DNA from: Pedobacter foliorum | GTDB taxonomy: Bacteria; Bacteroidota; Bacteroidia; Sphingobacteriales; Sphingobacteriaceae | DNA length: 64,000 bases | Direction: 5' to 3' | Assembly (NCBI RefSeq): GCF_013266735.1 | Contig: NZ_JABSNU010000007.1 | Span: 62,001 to 126,000 of the forward strand | Shown: piece by piece, positions 39,765-49,279 of the stretch | How positions within the stretch are numbered: position 1 is the first letter of the stretch | How the letters are laid out: each line of letters starts with the position of its first letter | Notes under the pieces: model-generated | Database searches by the model: none | What the model saw: the letters and a program-made list of their open reading frames with translations, nothing else | What the model was told of the DNA's origin: nothing | Translations under genes and position numbers: made by a program

Positions 39765-42176
39765 TTATTGAAATAAACCTTTTATAGGGGTGATTGTTCC
39801 GGGTGTTTGTATCCCATTGCTGATGCTTGGTTGCAGTCCATTCTGTTTTATGTTTTGCAATACAGGCAAGGCATTATCCATTTCATCTACCAGTTGCTGA
39901 ATTTTAACTTGTTTTTCCTTCAGCGCTTTTTTGGCATCCATCGCATCTATTTCTTTCATTATCTTTTCTATTTCTTTTTTGGATTGCTGCATGGTTTCGT
40001 ATTTGTCCATTTTGTCTGCCTCCTGTTGTATTTTTTCTATTTGTTTTTTTAGCTGTTCCTTTTGTGCCATTGTTGCGTCCATCTCTTTAACTGCATGATC
40101 AAAGTCCTTTATCTTCTCATGTAATTCACCGTAAGCATCCATCTCTTTTACACTTTTCATCATTCGGTCTAACTGTTCATTCAATTTATCTTTCGGACTT
40201 TTTACATTGTTGCAATCTGCCGTTGTCATTTTATTCAGCAGGTCTTTAAGCAACCTGCTTTTGCGTAAGTCGGGCAATGGTGTTAAGTCATTGTCCGGTA
40301 AGTTTGGCAATGGGGTCAACTCATCTAATGGAATAACTGATAAAGGCGCTAGATCGTCATCACTGTCGTTTATCATTCCAGGTGTTACGCTTCCATTAGT
40401 CGTTTTTACAAATGGGGCTACTCCTGGTTGCGCTATTGATTTATTATCGCCGCCAAAGGCTAGGGTCTGATTGGGTATCGGATTAGACTTGCTGGTTATT
40501 CCCAAACTGTTGGTATCAAAATTCTTAGTAGCGTTGCTCAGTTCCTGCCAATCCTTGCCAATTGGCACTTTCAATAATGTGGGGCAACTAAAATTTGGGA
40601 TTTCGGGTGTAGGTACAAACACTGCTTGATCACCATTTTGAGCAACACATGATTTTGCAATAACTTGCTGGTCATTAATAGCATTTTCATAAAGCGTTTC
40701 CAGGGCAGCTGTCCAGGCAATACAACTGGTCATTATCGTATTTTTAGGATTGCCGGCTGTATACCAGGACCAGGTACAATAGGCATTGAGCCAGCTGCGA
40801 AATTCCTCTATTTTTTTTGCATGAAATTTTCGTATGACAGGGTTTATATAGGCCAGGAATTCATTGTTTTTTCTATCGAAATCGGCGCATTTATCATGCT
40901 CACCAGTCTTGGTCATAACTGCTCTTTTGGCATCAATTTCATTTTGTAACTCAGCATATTCTTTTACATTATCCTCGTTCCATTTGGCTATGTATTGTTG
41001 TAATATCATTTGTACGGTAACTGCTGTTTTGCTCATTACATTGTAGCCTTTCACCGAGGCCAATCCCATTTCTTTTATAAAATCATCCTGGTTTTTTTCT
41101 GCTAAATTGCTTGCTTCTGCATTGCTAGCTTCCAGAAGGGTTTCTATTTTTTCTTTTAATTCAGTAAACATTTTTGAATGCCCATTTTGTATTTTTCTGT
41201 CATTTTCATATTCCGAAACATGATCAGATAATGCAGGGATTTTAATCCAGTCTTTCGGGAAGTATTCATAAATGGTAATGCTGCGCTTTATTTTATCAAA
41301 GTCAATTTTTTCAAAGCCTTTATCACCCATTTTGTTTTTCGCTATTTTTTCTATCAGTGAATTGGGATTGTTTTCCATTGCTGCTGTATAATCTTTCCCC
41401 GCTTTGATTGGGTCTCCATTTAATTCTTCCATCAAACCTCCACATACTGTTGTTTCAGGGTGATATGGATTGACCCGCATGGTAAGGCGGGCAAACTTTT
41501 TGGCACTGTCCAGTTCGCCTAAGCTAAACCAGGCCAGACATAAGTTATTCAATACAGTACTGTTGACCGGGAATTCATTTTTCAGTTTGTTTAAAACAGG
41601 CAAGGCTTGCTCGGGGTAGCCATATTGCGTTAACATTGCGGCCATGTTATTTTGCATGTTTACATTAGCTGGATCCAACTGAAGCGCTTTCATGCTCAAG
41701 GCCATAGCAGCTTGCTGATGCCCCTGCATCATGGCTAACACCGCTCCATTTGAGATATCATTCGCTTTTTGGGCTTTTGCAATAACCGATTTTACCAAGG
41801 TGTTTTCGGCTGCTTCTCCTTTGGCCATTAGTTTAGCGTAAAGGTTAGCCGCATAGGTTGCGATATCCGCTTGCGTTAATCTTTTCTTTGAAATTGTGGC
41901 AATTCTTACCATATCTCTTTTAGGTACCAATTCTTCATTACGGTTAAAATCCGCATAATCAGCTGTTTTTGCCGTCTTATCTGTAAGGGTCGGCATTATG
42001 CCTTTCATCAGTTTTTGCATTTCTGCTTGTTCTTCATTACTCATCCCTTTCATGGCATCCTGCATCATTTTATCCATATTGGGTGCTGCAGTCTGTTTTG
42101 GTTTTTTTGCTGGCTGGGCAAGAGAAACGACACTGATTAATATAGAAATGAAGAGTAGGGTTAAATGTGGCTTCAT
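39765..42176 (-). CDS. Exported TPR protein with C-terminal coiled coil (803 aa)
   Basis: The preferred start is MKPHLTLLFISILISVVSLAQ (ATG 42176), a clear signal peptide; the frame extends 12 codons upstream. TPR-like helices lie at about residues 145-280 (GHQQAAMALSMKALQLDPANVNMQNNMAAMLTQYGYPEQALPVLNKL and following). A largely helical middle region with several Cys residues follows. Near 620-660 is a Pro/Asp-rich linker with the repeated unit LTPLPxL. The last part (about 675-790) is a long coiled coil with recurrent KEMDA/KEIDA units. Such a protein could scaffold a periplasmic or outer-membrane complex. It is the first gene of the minus-strand cluster and divergent from the histidine kinase at 42363. 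No known family is recognised as a whole. Confidence 0.82.
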   Translation of the reverse strand: MKPHLTLLFISILISVVSLAQPAKKPKQTAAPNMDKMMQDAMKGMSNEEQAEMQKLMKGIMPTLTDKTAKTADYADFNRNEELVPKRDMVRIATISKKRLTQADIATYAANLYAKLMAKGEAAENTLVKSVIAKAQKANDISNGAVLAMMQGHQQAAMALSMKALQLDPANVNMQNNMAAMLTQYGYPEQALPVLNKLKNEFPVNSTVLNNLCLAWFSLGELDSAKKFARLTMRVNPYHPETTVCGGLMEELNGDPIKAGKDYTAAMENNPNSLIEKIAKNKMGDKGFEKIDFDKIKRSITIYEYFPKDWIKIPALSDHVSEYENDRKIQNGHSKMFTELKEKIETLLEASNAEASNLAEKNQDDFIKEMGLASVKGYNVMSKTAVTVQMILQQYIAKWNEDNVKEYAELQNEIDAKRAVMTKTGEHDKCADFDRKNNEFLAYINPVIRKFHAKKIEEFRSWLNAYCTWSWYTAGNPKNTIMTSCIAWTAALETLYENAINDQQVIAKSCVAQNGDQAVFVPTPEIPNFSCPTLLKVPIGKDWQELSNATKNFDTNSLGITSKSNPIPNQTLAFGGDNKSIAQPGVAPFVKTTNGSVTPGMINDSDDDLAPLSVIPLDELTPLPNLPDNDLTPLPDLRKSRLLKDLLNKMTTADCNNVKSPKDKLNEQLDRMMKSVKEMDAYGELHEKIKDFDHAVKEMDATMAQKEQLKKQIEKIQQEADKMDKYETMQQSKKEIEKIMKEIDAMDAKKALKEKQVKIQQLVDEMDNALPVLQNIKQNGLQPSISNGIQTPGTITPIKGLFQ

Positions 42177-42362
42177 GATGATCAGTTTTATTAAAGGTTT
42201 TTGTTTTAGCAAGTGATAGATTAAAGTTGGGAAGGATTAAATCGTTAACCTATCCCCTAAAAAGAGGATATTATGTATCCATGAAAAATCATAGAAAAAG
42301 AGGAGCTAAAGTGTTAGAGATCAGTGGTAATTTGCATAACTTCATAGTAAGATCATTTCCTT

Positions 42363-44330
42363 ATGAAAAAAAAATATTCAATTCTCCTTTTCTTTTTTCT
42401 AATCGTGGGTCTGGTCAATGCACAATCGAACAGCGTTATTGATAGTTTACGAAATGGGATTAACGCCGCCAAAACCGATAGCACGCGTATAGAAGCGATG
42501 TTCGAATACATGCGGGCAACTTTAAATGACAACACATCCGATTTTGAACCGTACACAAAAGAAATGGTGCGTCTGAGTAAAAAAATACACTTTAAATGGG
42601 GGCTCAGTACCGGCTATATTTTATCATTATCCTATTATAAAAATATTGGCAATTACGAGTTGGCATTAAAATTTGCCGATTCTGCCGAAGTACTGCTGAA
42701 AAATGATAACGCTGCCAACTTATTATTAAACAAAGGTCACCTTTACACCAACAGAGGCAATTTATACTATGTTATTGGCGACTTTAAAAAAGCATTGGAT
42801 GATTACTTTAAGGCGGAAAAAATCCTAAAAAAACAAAATTTCAAAACGCTCGCCAGTATTTATTCCTCCATAGCAAATTGTTTTTCAGAATTAAGTAATA
42901 CCCAAAAAGCATTTGAGTTTGATGATATGGCAATTGCCACAGCCCGAAGGTTTGAGGACAAACGATTGCTCGCGACTACATTAATGAACAAATCTTCAAG
43001 ATTAATGGATGTTCATAATTATAAATCAGCAGATTCCATCTTAAATATTGTACGACCTATAGTAGAGAAATTGCAGAATACTAAAAGTCTGTTTGCTTAT
43101 TCTTTTAACAAAGGCGACATAGAGGCGTATTATAAAAAAGACACATTAAGTGCATTAAAATATTACCATCAATCTTACAATTATGCTAAACAAAATAGCG
43201 ATGTGTGGCAAGTAGCCAGAGCCATTGTTCCACTTGCACAGTTTAAAATTGACATCAATCAAAAAGATGCTTTACCACTGATCAAAGAGTTGTCGGAAAT
43301 GGCGGATAGCAATGGAATGAATAAGGGAAAAGCAGATGCAACACAATTATATTCAGCATGGTATGCACAAAATGGTGATTTTAAAAAGGCTTATGAGCAG
43401 CTACAGCTGTTTCAAAAACTCTCAGACAGCCTAAATTCTGAAGAGAGCAGAGAAAAAATTTCTATGATGGAAGTACGATTTAGAATTGAAAACAAAGAAC
43501 AGGAAATAAAACAACTTAAAGCACAGGATCAGATCAACCAATTCTCTATCCGTCAAAAAAACACGCTCAACTATATTTTAATGGGTGGTGCGTTAGTCCT
43601 GGTAATTATTTCAGCGCTGGGATACAGGAATTATCAGCATAAGCAAAAGCTGCAACAGGTACGCATTAGTGAATTGGAGACCGAAAAGCAGTTAACTGCC
43701 ACAGAGGCTGTACTAAAAGGAGAAGAACAGGAACGTACCCGTATGGCCAAAGACTTACATGATGGTTTAGGTGGCATGCTCGCTGGTATTAAACATTCAT
43801 TTGGTAATATGAAACAAAACTTAATTATGACGCCTGATAATCATCAGGCTTTTGAGCGGAGTATGGATATGCTTGACAGTTCAATCAAAGAGATGCGTCG
43901 AGTTGCTCACAATATGATGCCTGAAAACCTGCTTAAATTTGGCCTGGACATTGCCCTTCGGGATTTTTGCATAGATATTAGTACCAGTACTCCTTTGCGG
44001 GTGAACTACCAATCTATTGGTTTAACAGATGTACAGTTAGACCAAACTAAATCCATTGGTATTTATCGCATTGTGCAGGAACTAATTCATAACAGCTTAA
44101 AACACGCTTCGGCTCAAACAGCGCTGGTACAAATCAGTAAAACTGATGAACAGATTGTAGTAGAAGTAGAAGATGATGGGGTTGGATTTAACATCAATGA
44201 ATTAGACCGGACCAAAGGTGTCGGCTGGAGTAATATCCAAAGCAGGGTGGATTTTTTAAGGGGCAAATTAGATGTACAATCTGAACCAGGAAAAGGAACT
44301 TCTGTACATATCGAATTTACAATAGAATGA
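42363..44330 (+). CDS. TPR-containing sensor histidine kinase (HisKA_3 type)
   Basis: A 655-residue membrane kinase. Signal peptide MKKKYSILLFFFLIVGLVNAQ, then a periplasmic sensor of TPR repeats (about 30-380; for example LLLNKGHLYTNRGNLYYVIGDFKKALDDYFKAEKIL). A transmembrane helix lies at about 401-422. A cytosolic coiled coil leads to the HisKA_3 phosphoacceptor RTRMAKDLHDGLGGML (His near 465). The HATPase domain (IYRIVQELIHNSLKHA, DDGVGFNINE, GVGWSNIQSRV) completes it. The stop overlaps the start of the response-regulator gene by 4 bp (ATGA). It is divergent from the secreted TPR/OmpA cluster, which is its most likely target (inference). Confidence 0.93.
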   Translation: MKKKYSILLFFFLIVGLVNAQSNSVIDSLRNGINAAKTDSTRIEAMFEYMRATLNDNTSDFEPYTKEMVRLSKKIHFKWGLSTGYILSLSYYKNIGNYELALKFADSAEVLLKNDNAANLLLNKGHLYTNRGNLYYVIGDFKKALDDYFKAEKILKKQNFKTLASIYSSIANCFSELSNTQKAFEFDDMAIATARRFEDKRLLATTLMNKSSRLMDVHNYKSADSILNIVRPIVEKLQNTKSLFAYSFNKGDIEAYYKKDTLSALKYYHQSYNYAKQNSDVWQVARAIVPLAQFKIDINQKDALPLIKELSEMADSNGMNKGKADATQLYSAWYAQNGDFKKAYEQLQLFQKLSDSLNSEESREKISMMEVRFRIENKEQEIKQLKAQDQINQFSIRQKNTLNYILMGGALVLVIISALGYRNYQHKQKLQQVRISELETEKQLTATEAVLKGEEQERTRMAKDLHDGLGGMLAGIKHSFGNMKQNLIMTPDNHQAFERSMDMLDSSIKEMRRVAHNMMPENLLKFGLDIALRDFCIDISTSTPLRVNYQSIGLTDVQLDQTKSIGIYRIVQELIHNSLKHASAQTALVQISKTDEQIVVEVEDDGVGFNINELDRTKGVGWSNIQSRVDFLRGKLDVQSEPGKGTSVHIEFTIE

Positions 44331-44941
44331 AAACGAGCATATTTATAGTTGATGATCACTACATGGTGATAGAGGGCATTCGGTCTTTATTGCAACATGA
44401 GAAAAATATTGCATGGCTGGGCCATGCTACGACCGCAGGTTCATGTATGGCCTTTTTGAAGGGCCAGCAGCCTGATGTGATTTTAATGGACATCAGTATG
44501 CCAGATAAAAGTGGTATAGACTTATGTCGGGAAGTAAAAGAGAAATACCCTTCCATTTCCATTCTTGGGTTAAGTACCTTTAACCAGCAAAGCTTCATTC
44601 AAAAAATGGTAGATAATGGCGCTTTGGGCTACCTGTTAAAAAATGCTTCAAAAGAAGAACTCCTGGAAGCTATTGAAGCCGTGAATAAGGGTCAAAAGTA
44701 CTTTAGCGGGGAAGTGGTCGAAACACTTAAATTATCCCAAAATACTGTCGCCCCAATTTTAACTCGAAGAGAAAAAGAAGTGCTAGCGCTTATTGTTGAT
44801 GGAATGACCAATAATGAAATCGCTGAAAAACTATTCGTGAGTGTAACCACAATTAGCAGCCATCGCAAAAATCTGCTTACCAAGTTAGCCGCAAAGAACA
44901 CTGCTGCCCTGGTTCGGATCGCAACTCAATTGAGGTTCTGA
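44327..44941 (+). CDS. NarL/FixJ-family response regulator
   Basis: A 204-residue regulator. The receiver domain has the acidic pocket Asp9-Asp10, phosphoacceptor Asp55 in DVILMDISMPDKSG, and a conserved Lys in GYLLKNASKEEL near 103. The C-terminal LuxR-type helix-turn-helix is LTRREKEVLALIVDGMTNNEIAEKLFVSVTTISSHRKNLLTKL at about 145-187. It forms a translationally coupled pair with the TPR kinase. No terminator was recognised downstream. Confidence 0.95.
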   Translation: MKTSIFIVDDHYMVIEGIRSLLQHEKNIAWLGHATTAGSCMAFLKGQQPDVILMDISMPDKSGIDLCREVKEKYPSISILGLSTFNQQSFIQKMVDNGALGYLLKNASKEELLEAIEAVNKGQKYFSGEVVETLKLSQNTVAPILTRREKEVLALIVDGMTNNEIAEKLFVSVTTISSHRKNLLTKLAAKNTAALVRIATQLRF

Positions 44942-45113
44942 GTAGCATTTCCGTTTTCAATATGCAATTGACTGCTTTAACGATATCGGTCTTTTTATCT
45001 GATGAAGAGCCACCGTCTGCGGAAGACACGTGGGGTCTGTTAAACCTTTTTAAGTTCATCAATCCTCTGTAAATGAAGAATAAATGTCAAAATGAAGCTG
45101 AGCTTAAAAATTA

Positions 45114-45153
45114 ACCTACGAATTTTTTTGTATGTACAAAATTATTCGTAGGT
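45114..45153. promoter_or_regulatory. 40-bp near-perfect palindrome, candidate BlaI operator
   Basis: Outer arms ACCTACGAAT (45114-45123) and ATTCGTAGGT (45144-45153) are exact complements, and the inner TTTTGTA (45126-45132) pairs with TACAAAA (45135-45141). 17 of 20 pairs match. It ends 6 bp before the BlaI-type start codon at 45160, where a bound repressor would block its own operon. Confidence 0.75.
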
Positions 45154-45159
45154 TTAGGT

Positions 45160-45567
45160 ATGAAAACGAATCAACCCGAGGAAAAAAGGAAGGTAGAACC
45201 GACCAAAGCGGAGCTGGAAATTTTAACAGTTTTGTGGGAACATGGGCCTTCACCGGTGCGTTTTGTGATGGAAGAACTCAATAAGATCAGGGTGTTGAAT
45301 TATACCGCCACATTGAAGCTCATGCAGATCATGGTGGACAAGGGAATTTTAAAGCGCGATGAGCGCAAGATGCAGCATGTGTATCATGTGGTGGAAGAGG
45401 AGAAGAAAACCAAGGCGCATTTGCTGGATAAATTCCTGGATACTTTGTACAAGGGCTCTGCAGCCAGCCTGGTGATGCAATTGTTGGGCAATCAAAAAAC
45501 GACAAAAGAAGAACTGGCTAGAATGAGGGCACTGCTGGATCAGGCGGAGCGGGAAAGCGGCCTTTAA
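45160..45567 (+). CDS. BlaI/MecI/CopY-family transcriptional repressor
   Basis: A 135-residue winged-helix repressor: EPTKAELEILTVLWEHGPSPVRFVMEELNKIRVLNYTATLKLMQIMVDKGILKRDE at about 13-68 is the DNA-binding domain. The C-terminal dimerisation helices contain LLDKFLDTLYKGSAASLVMQLLG, the family pattern. In the bla/mec paradigm the repressor is cleaved after its M56 partner is activated; the partner is the next gene (11 bp downstream). The 40-bp palindrome just before the start is the obvious autoregulatory site. In Bacteroidota such pairs often control functions other than beta-lactamase, and none is adjacent here. Confidence 0.95.
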   Translation: MKTNQPEEKRKVEPTKAELEILTVLWEHGPSPVRFVMEELNKIRVLNYTATLKLMQIMVDKGILKRDERKMQHVYHVVEEEKKTKAHLLDKFLDTLYKGSAASLVMQLLGNQKTTKEELARMRALLDQAERESGL

Positions 45568-45578
45568 TACATGGGAAT

Positions 45579-46727
45579 ATGGAAAAGCTGATCAGCAGTT
45601 ATTTACCTGTAAATGTAACCGAGGCAATTACCTATACCTTACTGCATAGTCTATGGGAGGGAATGTTGTTGATGGTTGTTGTGTCGCTGATGCTGCGTCT
45701 GACTGAACGGACTGCTCCGGTATGGCGCTATCGCCTGTTGACCGGAACTTTATTTGTGTTTGCTTTGGTGCTGGGATTGACTTTTACCCTGGAACTTTCT
45801 GCAGGTCCTGACAGCAGTTTTAAGCGCTCTGGTTTACTTAACTCAGGTGCTGATGGTTTTGCAGTGGAACTTTGGCGGCAATTAAACTTTTCCTTAAAAT
45901 ACATCCATGAACACGCCGGGCTTGTGGTTCTGCTATGGCTGTTGGCTATAGGGATACAAATTTGCCGTTTGTCATTGGGCTTTTATGTCCTGCAACGCAT
46001 GAGGGTAGTTAAAGCAACACCTGCAGACCCATTTTGGGAGCAGCGTTTAAATGAATTGGCAGGGGATTTGAGGATTCACCATGCGGTAAGACTAGTGGAA
46101 TCGGGTATTGCCCGGATACCGATGGTGCTCGGGTATTTTAAGCCGCTGATTCTGATCCCTGTAGGATTGCTGAACGCTTTAGATCAGGACCAGGTAGAGG
46201 CCATACTTTTGCATGAACTCGCGCACATCCGCCGTAAAGATGGGCTGATCAACCTGATGCAGACCCTGATGGAAACATTGTTGTTCTTTAATCCGGCAGT
46301 TTGGTGGCTGTCCTCACTGATTAGGGCAGAACGGGAAAACTGTTGTGATGAGGTAGCCGTTCAACACTTAAAAAGCCCGGTAGTGCTCATGCGCGCAATG
46401 GTATGTTTTGAGCACTATCGTGACCGGAAGCTAAACTTGGCATTGGCTTTTTCAACCACCGGAGCGGGACTCGCCCTGAGGATGGAGCGACTGCTGACCG
46501 GGAAAAACCGCATGCCCGGAAAACTGGACCTGCTGGCTATTGTGCTGATCCTGGTGATGGGGCTGTTGGTTATGGTACGTCGTCCGGAAAATCAGATCCA
46601 TTCCCTTGCTAAAGCCCCATTATCACTTGGCAAACCCAACGCAGTATCTAGCCATGAAGCGCTGGAGGATAAAAAAAGGGCCGAAGCCGATGCCCTCCGC
46701 CGAACGGGGCGACATCCTGCTCCTTAA
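45579..46727 (+). CDS. M56-family (BlaR1-like) membrane metallopeptidase
   Basis: A 382-residue membrane peptidase. Hydrophobic helices occur near residues 12-40, 48-68, 108-135 and 320-332. The zinc motif HELAHIRRKDGL is near 211-222, with a downstream Glu in RAERENCCDEVAVQH near 249-263. The penicillin-sensing C-terminal domain of true BlaR1 is absent: the protein ends about 50 residues after the last helix with a Pro/Arg-rich tail. It therefore probably senses another envelope signal and inactivates the BlaI-type repressor. It is followed by a MacB-like permease. Confidence 0.92.
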   Translation: MEKLISSYLPVNVTEAITYTLLHSLWEGMLLMVVVSLMLRLTERTAPVWRYRLLTGTLFVFALVLGLTFTLELSAGPDSSFKRSGLLNSGADGFAVELWRQLNFSLKYIHEHAGLVVLLWLLAIGIQICRLSLGFYVLQRMRVVKATPADPFWEQRLNELAGDLRIHHAVRLVESGIARIPMVLGYFKPLILIPVGLLNALDQDQVEAILLHELAHIRRKDGLINLMQTLMETLLFFNPAVWWLSSLIRAERENCCDEVAVQHLKSPVVLMRAMVCFEHYRDRKLNLALAFSTTGAGLALRMERLLTGKNRMPGKLDLLAIVLILVMGLLVMVRRPENQIHSLAKAPLSLGKPNAVSSHEALEDKKRAEADALRRTGRHPAP

Positions 46728-46847
46728 TCTTTAGGCTAGCGAAGACAGGGATAGTTTCCCAAATCTTTAAAATTTATTTGCTCGTATTGGCACACCAAAA
46801 TGGTGTCTCTGGCTGGCCATTGTCTCATTTTTTTAATTCATCAGCTC

Positions 46848-49241
46848 ATGTTTAGGAATTATTTTACGGTCGCAATCCGGAACCTGCACAAGCAGCTTTC
46901 ACTTTCTTTGATCAATATTCTGGGTTTAAGTATAGGCCTGGCCTGCTGCCTGCTGATCTTACTGTACATTAGCGATGAGCTGAGTTTTGACCGCTTTCAC
47001 CGGCAGCGTACACAGCTTTACCAGCTGACCTGCCTCCGGACTGAGCAGGACGGGACCAGTGAAAAGTTCGCCATTTCGGCACTGGTGCAGGGACCAGCCT
47101 TCAAACAGCGTATTCCGGAGATCCTGGACTTTATCCGGGTGAATACCCGGGAGACGGTACTGAAGAAAGGTCAACAGGTGGCCAATGAACAGATCAGCTG
47201 GGTAGATGCGCATTTCTTCCAGGTCTTTACTTTTCCACTGCTGGAAGGGGATCCCCGAAATGTACTGCAGGATCCGCATTCAATGGTACTGACTGAGCCT
47301 TATGCCAAAAAATATTTTGGTTCAGCCTCGGCTGCCCTTGGTCAGTCACTTGGCGTTGAGGTGAATGGTAAGTTTGAACTTTTTAAAATCTCAGGTATAG
47401 CCATGCCAGCACCGGAAAATTCGAGCATTCAGTTTTCCATACTGCTTCCTTTTTCTTATTTTCAGACCGCCTATCCGGATAACGGATGGATGTGGGTTTC
47501 TTTCCCAACGTACTTTTTGCTTTCTGCAGGTGCAGACATCGCTCAGGTGGAACACAAGATGAACCAGATTTACGCGGCCAGTGCCAAAGAGGAGATTGAC
47601 CTGAACCATTTGGCAGGCTATGGGAATCAGTTCAGCTGGGGGCTACAGCCACTGACCAGTATGCACCTCAATACAGATTACCAGGGGACACCCATGGCTA
47701 GCGATCCGTTGTATGCTTACATTCTGGCTGGGGTAGCACTGTTTACGCTGGTCATTGCCTGTATTAATTTCATCAACCTGACCATCGCACAGTCCCTGAA
47801 AAGGACCAAGGAGATTGGCATGCGGAAAGTCATTGGAGGCAGTCGAAGGCAATTGCTGGTCCAGTTTTTAGCTGAGGCCTTGCTCATCTGTTTGCTGGCA
47901 TTTATCCTTGGGATCTTTTTAGCGGGTTCGGTCTTGCCGGTGTTCAACCATTTATGTGGTAAAAACATCAGTTTAATCGGACTATGGAACTGGCAAACGG
48001 GGCTGGGTTTACTGTTTTTGTTGCTGATTACCGGATTGTCTGCCGGTTTCTATCCTGCACTGGTGCTTTCGGCCTTGAGTCCTATAAATGCCCTTGCCGG
48101 TAAAACCGGACTGATTGGCAAGAACTACCTGGCTAAGGGTCTGGTGGTATTTCAGTTTGCACTGGCTACTTTCCTGATCATTTCAACTTTGTTCATTTAT
48201 GCCCAATTTAATCTGCTGACAAAAACCTGGGTCGGCTATCCGGATCAAAACCTGCTAAGCTTAAAAATACCTGAAGGAATCAGAAACAGACAGGTGATGG
48301 AGCGTTATAGGGTGGCATTTTCCAGGATTTCCGGGATTAATGGTGTGGGTTATAAAAATATCGGACATTTTGGAGGCAAGACTCAGGCTGCAGGTAAACA
48401 GTTTACGGCCACTTATGAGCATGTGAATGAAAGTTACCTTTCTGTTCTTGGTGTGCAGCTTATCCAGGGCCGGAATTTTTCTACACTGTTTGCCTCGGAT
48501 TCCCTGTCTGCGGTTCTGGTGAATCAAAGCCTGGTCAAAAAGGCAGGATGGAGGGATCCTTTGGGGCAAACCATTGACTACATGAACCTGCCCGGATGGG
48601 GAAGCCGAAAGCTGGTAGTGGTAGGGGTAGTGCGGGATTACCATAATGAATCTTTAAAGGAAAGGATTCAGCCGATGGTCTTTACCGGAGAACCATCGCT
48701 GCCTTTAGGGGAAATGATCATCAGGATCCGACCTGAAAACAGAATGCAGACTTTAGCCGAACTGGAAAAGGTTTTCCATCGGCTGAGTCCGGATCATCCT
48801 TTTGAATACCAGTTCCGGGAAGAATACAACCGCAATAGTTACCGCCTCGAAGCGCAGTGGAAAGAGATCATCTCTTTTGCTGCCTGTTTAACGATTTTTA
48901 TTTCCTGTATCGGTCTGTTTGGCTTGACTATGCTGACAGCGAAGAGGCGGGAAAAAGAGATTGGTGTTCGTAAAGTACTGGGCGCTTCAGTGAGTTCTCT
49001 GGCGATGATGTTGGGCAGGGACTTCTCTGGTCTGGTACTACTTTCTTTCCTAATGGCCTTTCCTCTGGGTTGGCTGGCAATGCAGGCCTGGCTCGAACAT
49101 TTCCCTTACCGGGTGGCTTTGTCCTGGTGGCGGTTTGCACTGGCGGGTGGAGGGACCATGCTGGTCGCACTGCTGACCCTGAGTTATCAGGCCATCAAGG
49201 CAGCACGGGCAAGTCCTGTGACCTCACTCCGAAAAGAATAG
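46848..49241 (+). CDS. MacB/FtsX-type ABC transporter permease (double FtsX)
   Basis: A 797-residue protein with two MacB_PCD/FtsX units. The N-terminal transmembrane helix is at about 20-42, followed by a large periplasmic domain. Three helices lie near 285-430 with the FtsX signature IAQSLKRTKEIGMRKVIGGSRRQLLVQFLAEA. A second unit has TMLTAKRREKEIGVRKVLGASVSSLAMML and three C-terminal helices. Such permeases couple ATP hydrolysis to periplasmic work or lipoprotein/peptide export, but no ATPase gene is adjacent. The stretch is visibly richer in G and C than its neighbours. ATG 46848 (MFRNYF) is the usual start of the family; the frame is open 16 codons further upstream. Confidence 0.9.
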   Translation: MFRNYFTVAIRNLHKQLSLSLINILGLSIGLACCLLILLYISDELSFDRFHRQRTQLYQLTCLRTEQDGTSEKFAISALVQGPAFKQRIPEILDFIRVNTRETVLKKGQQVANEQISWVDAHFFQVFTFPLLEGDPRNVLQDPHSMVLTEPYAKKYFGSASAALGQSLGVEVNGKFELFKISGIAMPAPENSSIQFSILLPFSYFQTAYPDNGWMWVSFPTYFLLSAGADIAQVEHKMNQIYAASAKEEIDLNHLAGYGNQFSWGLQPLTSMHLNTDYQGTPMASDPLYAYILAGVALFTLVIACINFINLTIAQSLKRTKEIGMRKVIGGSRRQLLVQFLAEALLICLLAFILGIFLAGSVLPVFNHLCGKNISLIGLWNWQTGLGLLFLLLITGLSAGFYPALVLSALSPINALAGKTGLIGKNYLAKGLVVFQFALATFLIISTLFIYAQFNLLTKTWVGYPDQNLLSLKIPEGIRNRQVMERYRVAFSRISGINGVGYKNIGHFGGKTQAAGKQFTATYEHVNESYLSVLGVQLIQGRNFSTLFASDSLSAVLVNQSLVKKAGWRDPLGQTIDYMNLPGWGSRKLVVVGVVRDYHNESLKERIQPMVFTGEPSLPLGEMIIRIRPENRMQTLAELEKVFHRLSPDHPFEYQFREEYNRNSYRLEAQWKEIISFAACLTIFISCIGLFGLTMLTAKRREKEIGVRKVLGASVSSLAMMLGRDFSGLVLLSFLMAFPLGWLAMQAWLEHFPYRVALSWWRFALAGGGTMLVALLTLSYQAIKAARASPVTSLRKE

Positions 49242-49279
49242 ATTATTATTTAACAATTATATCAATAAAATCAAGGATC

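Noticed and set aside
45160..46727. Beta-lactam resistance locus
   Set aside because: No beta-lactamase or PBP2a-like gene nearby, and the M56 protein lacks the penicillin-binding sensor domain.
48261..48644. 127-codon frame antisense to the MacB-like permease gene
   Set aside because: The permease is unmistakable on the other strand; G+C-rich DNA produces long chance frames. No motif or signal seen.
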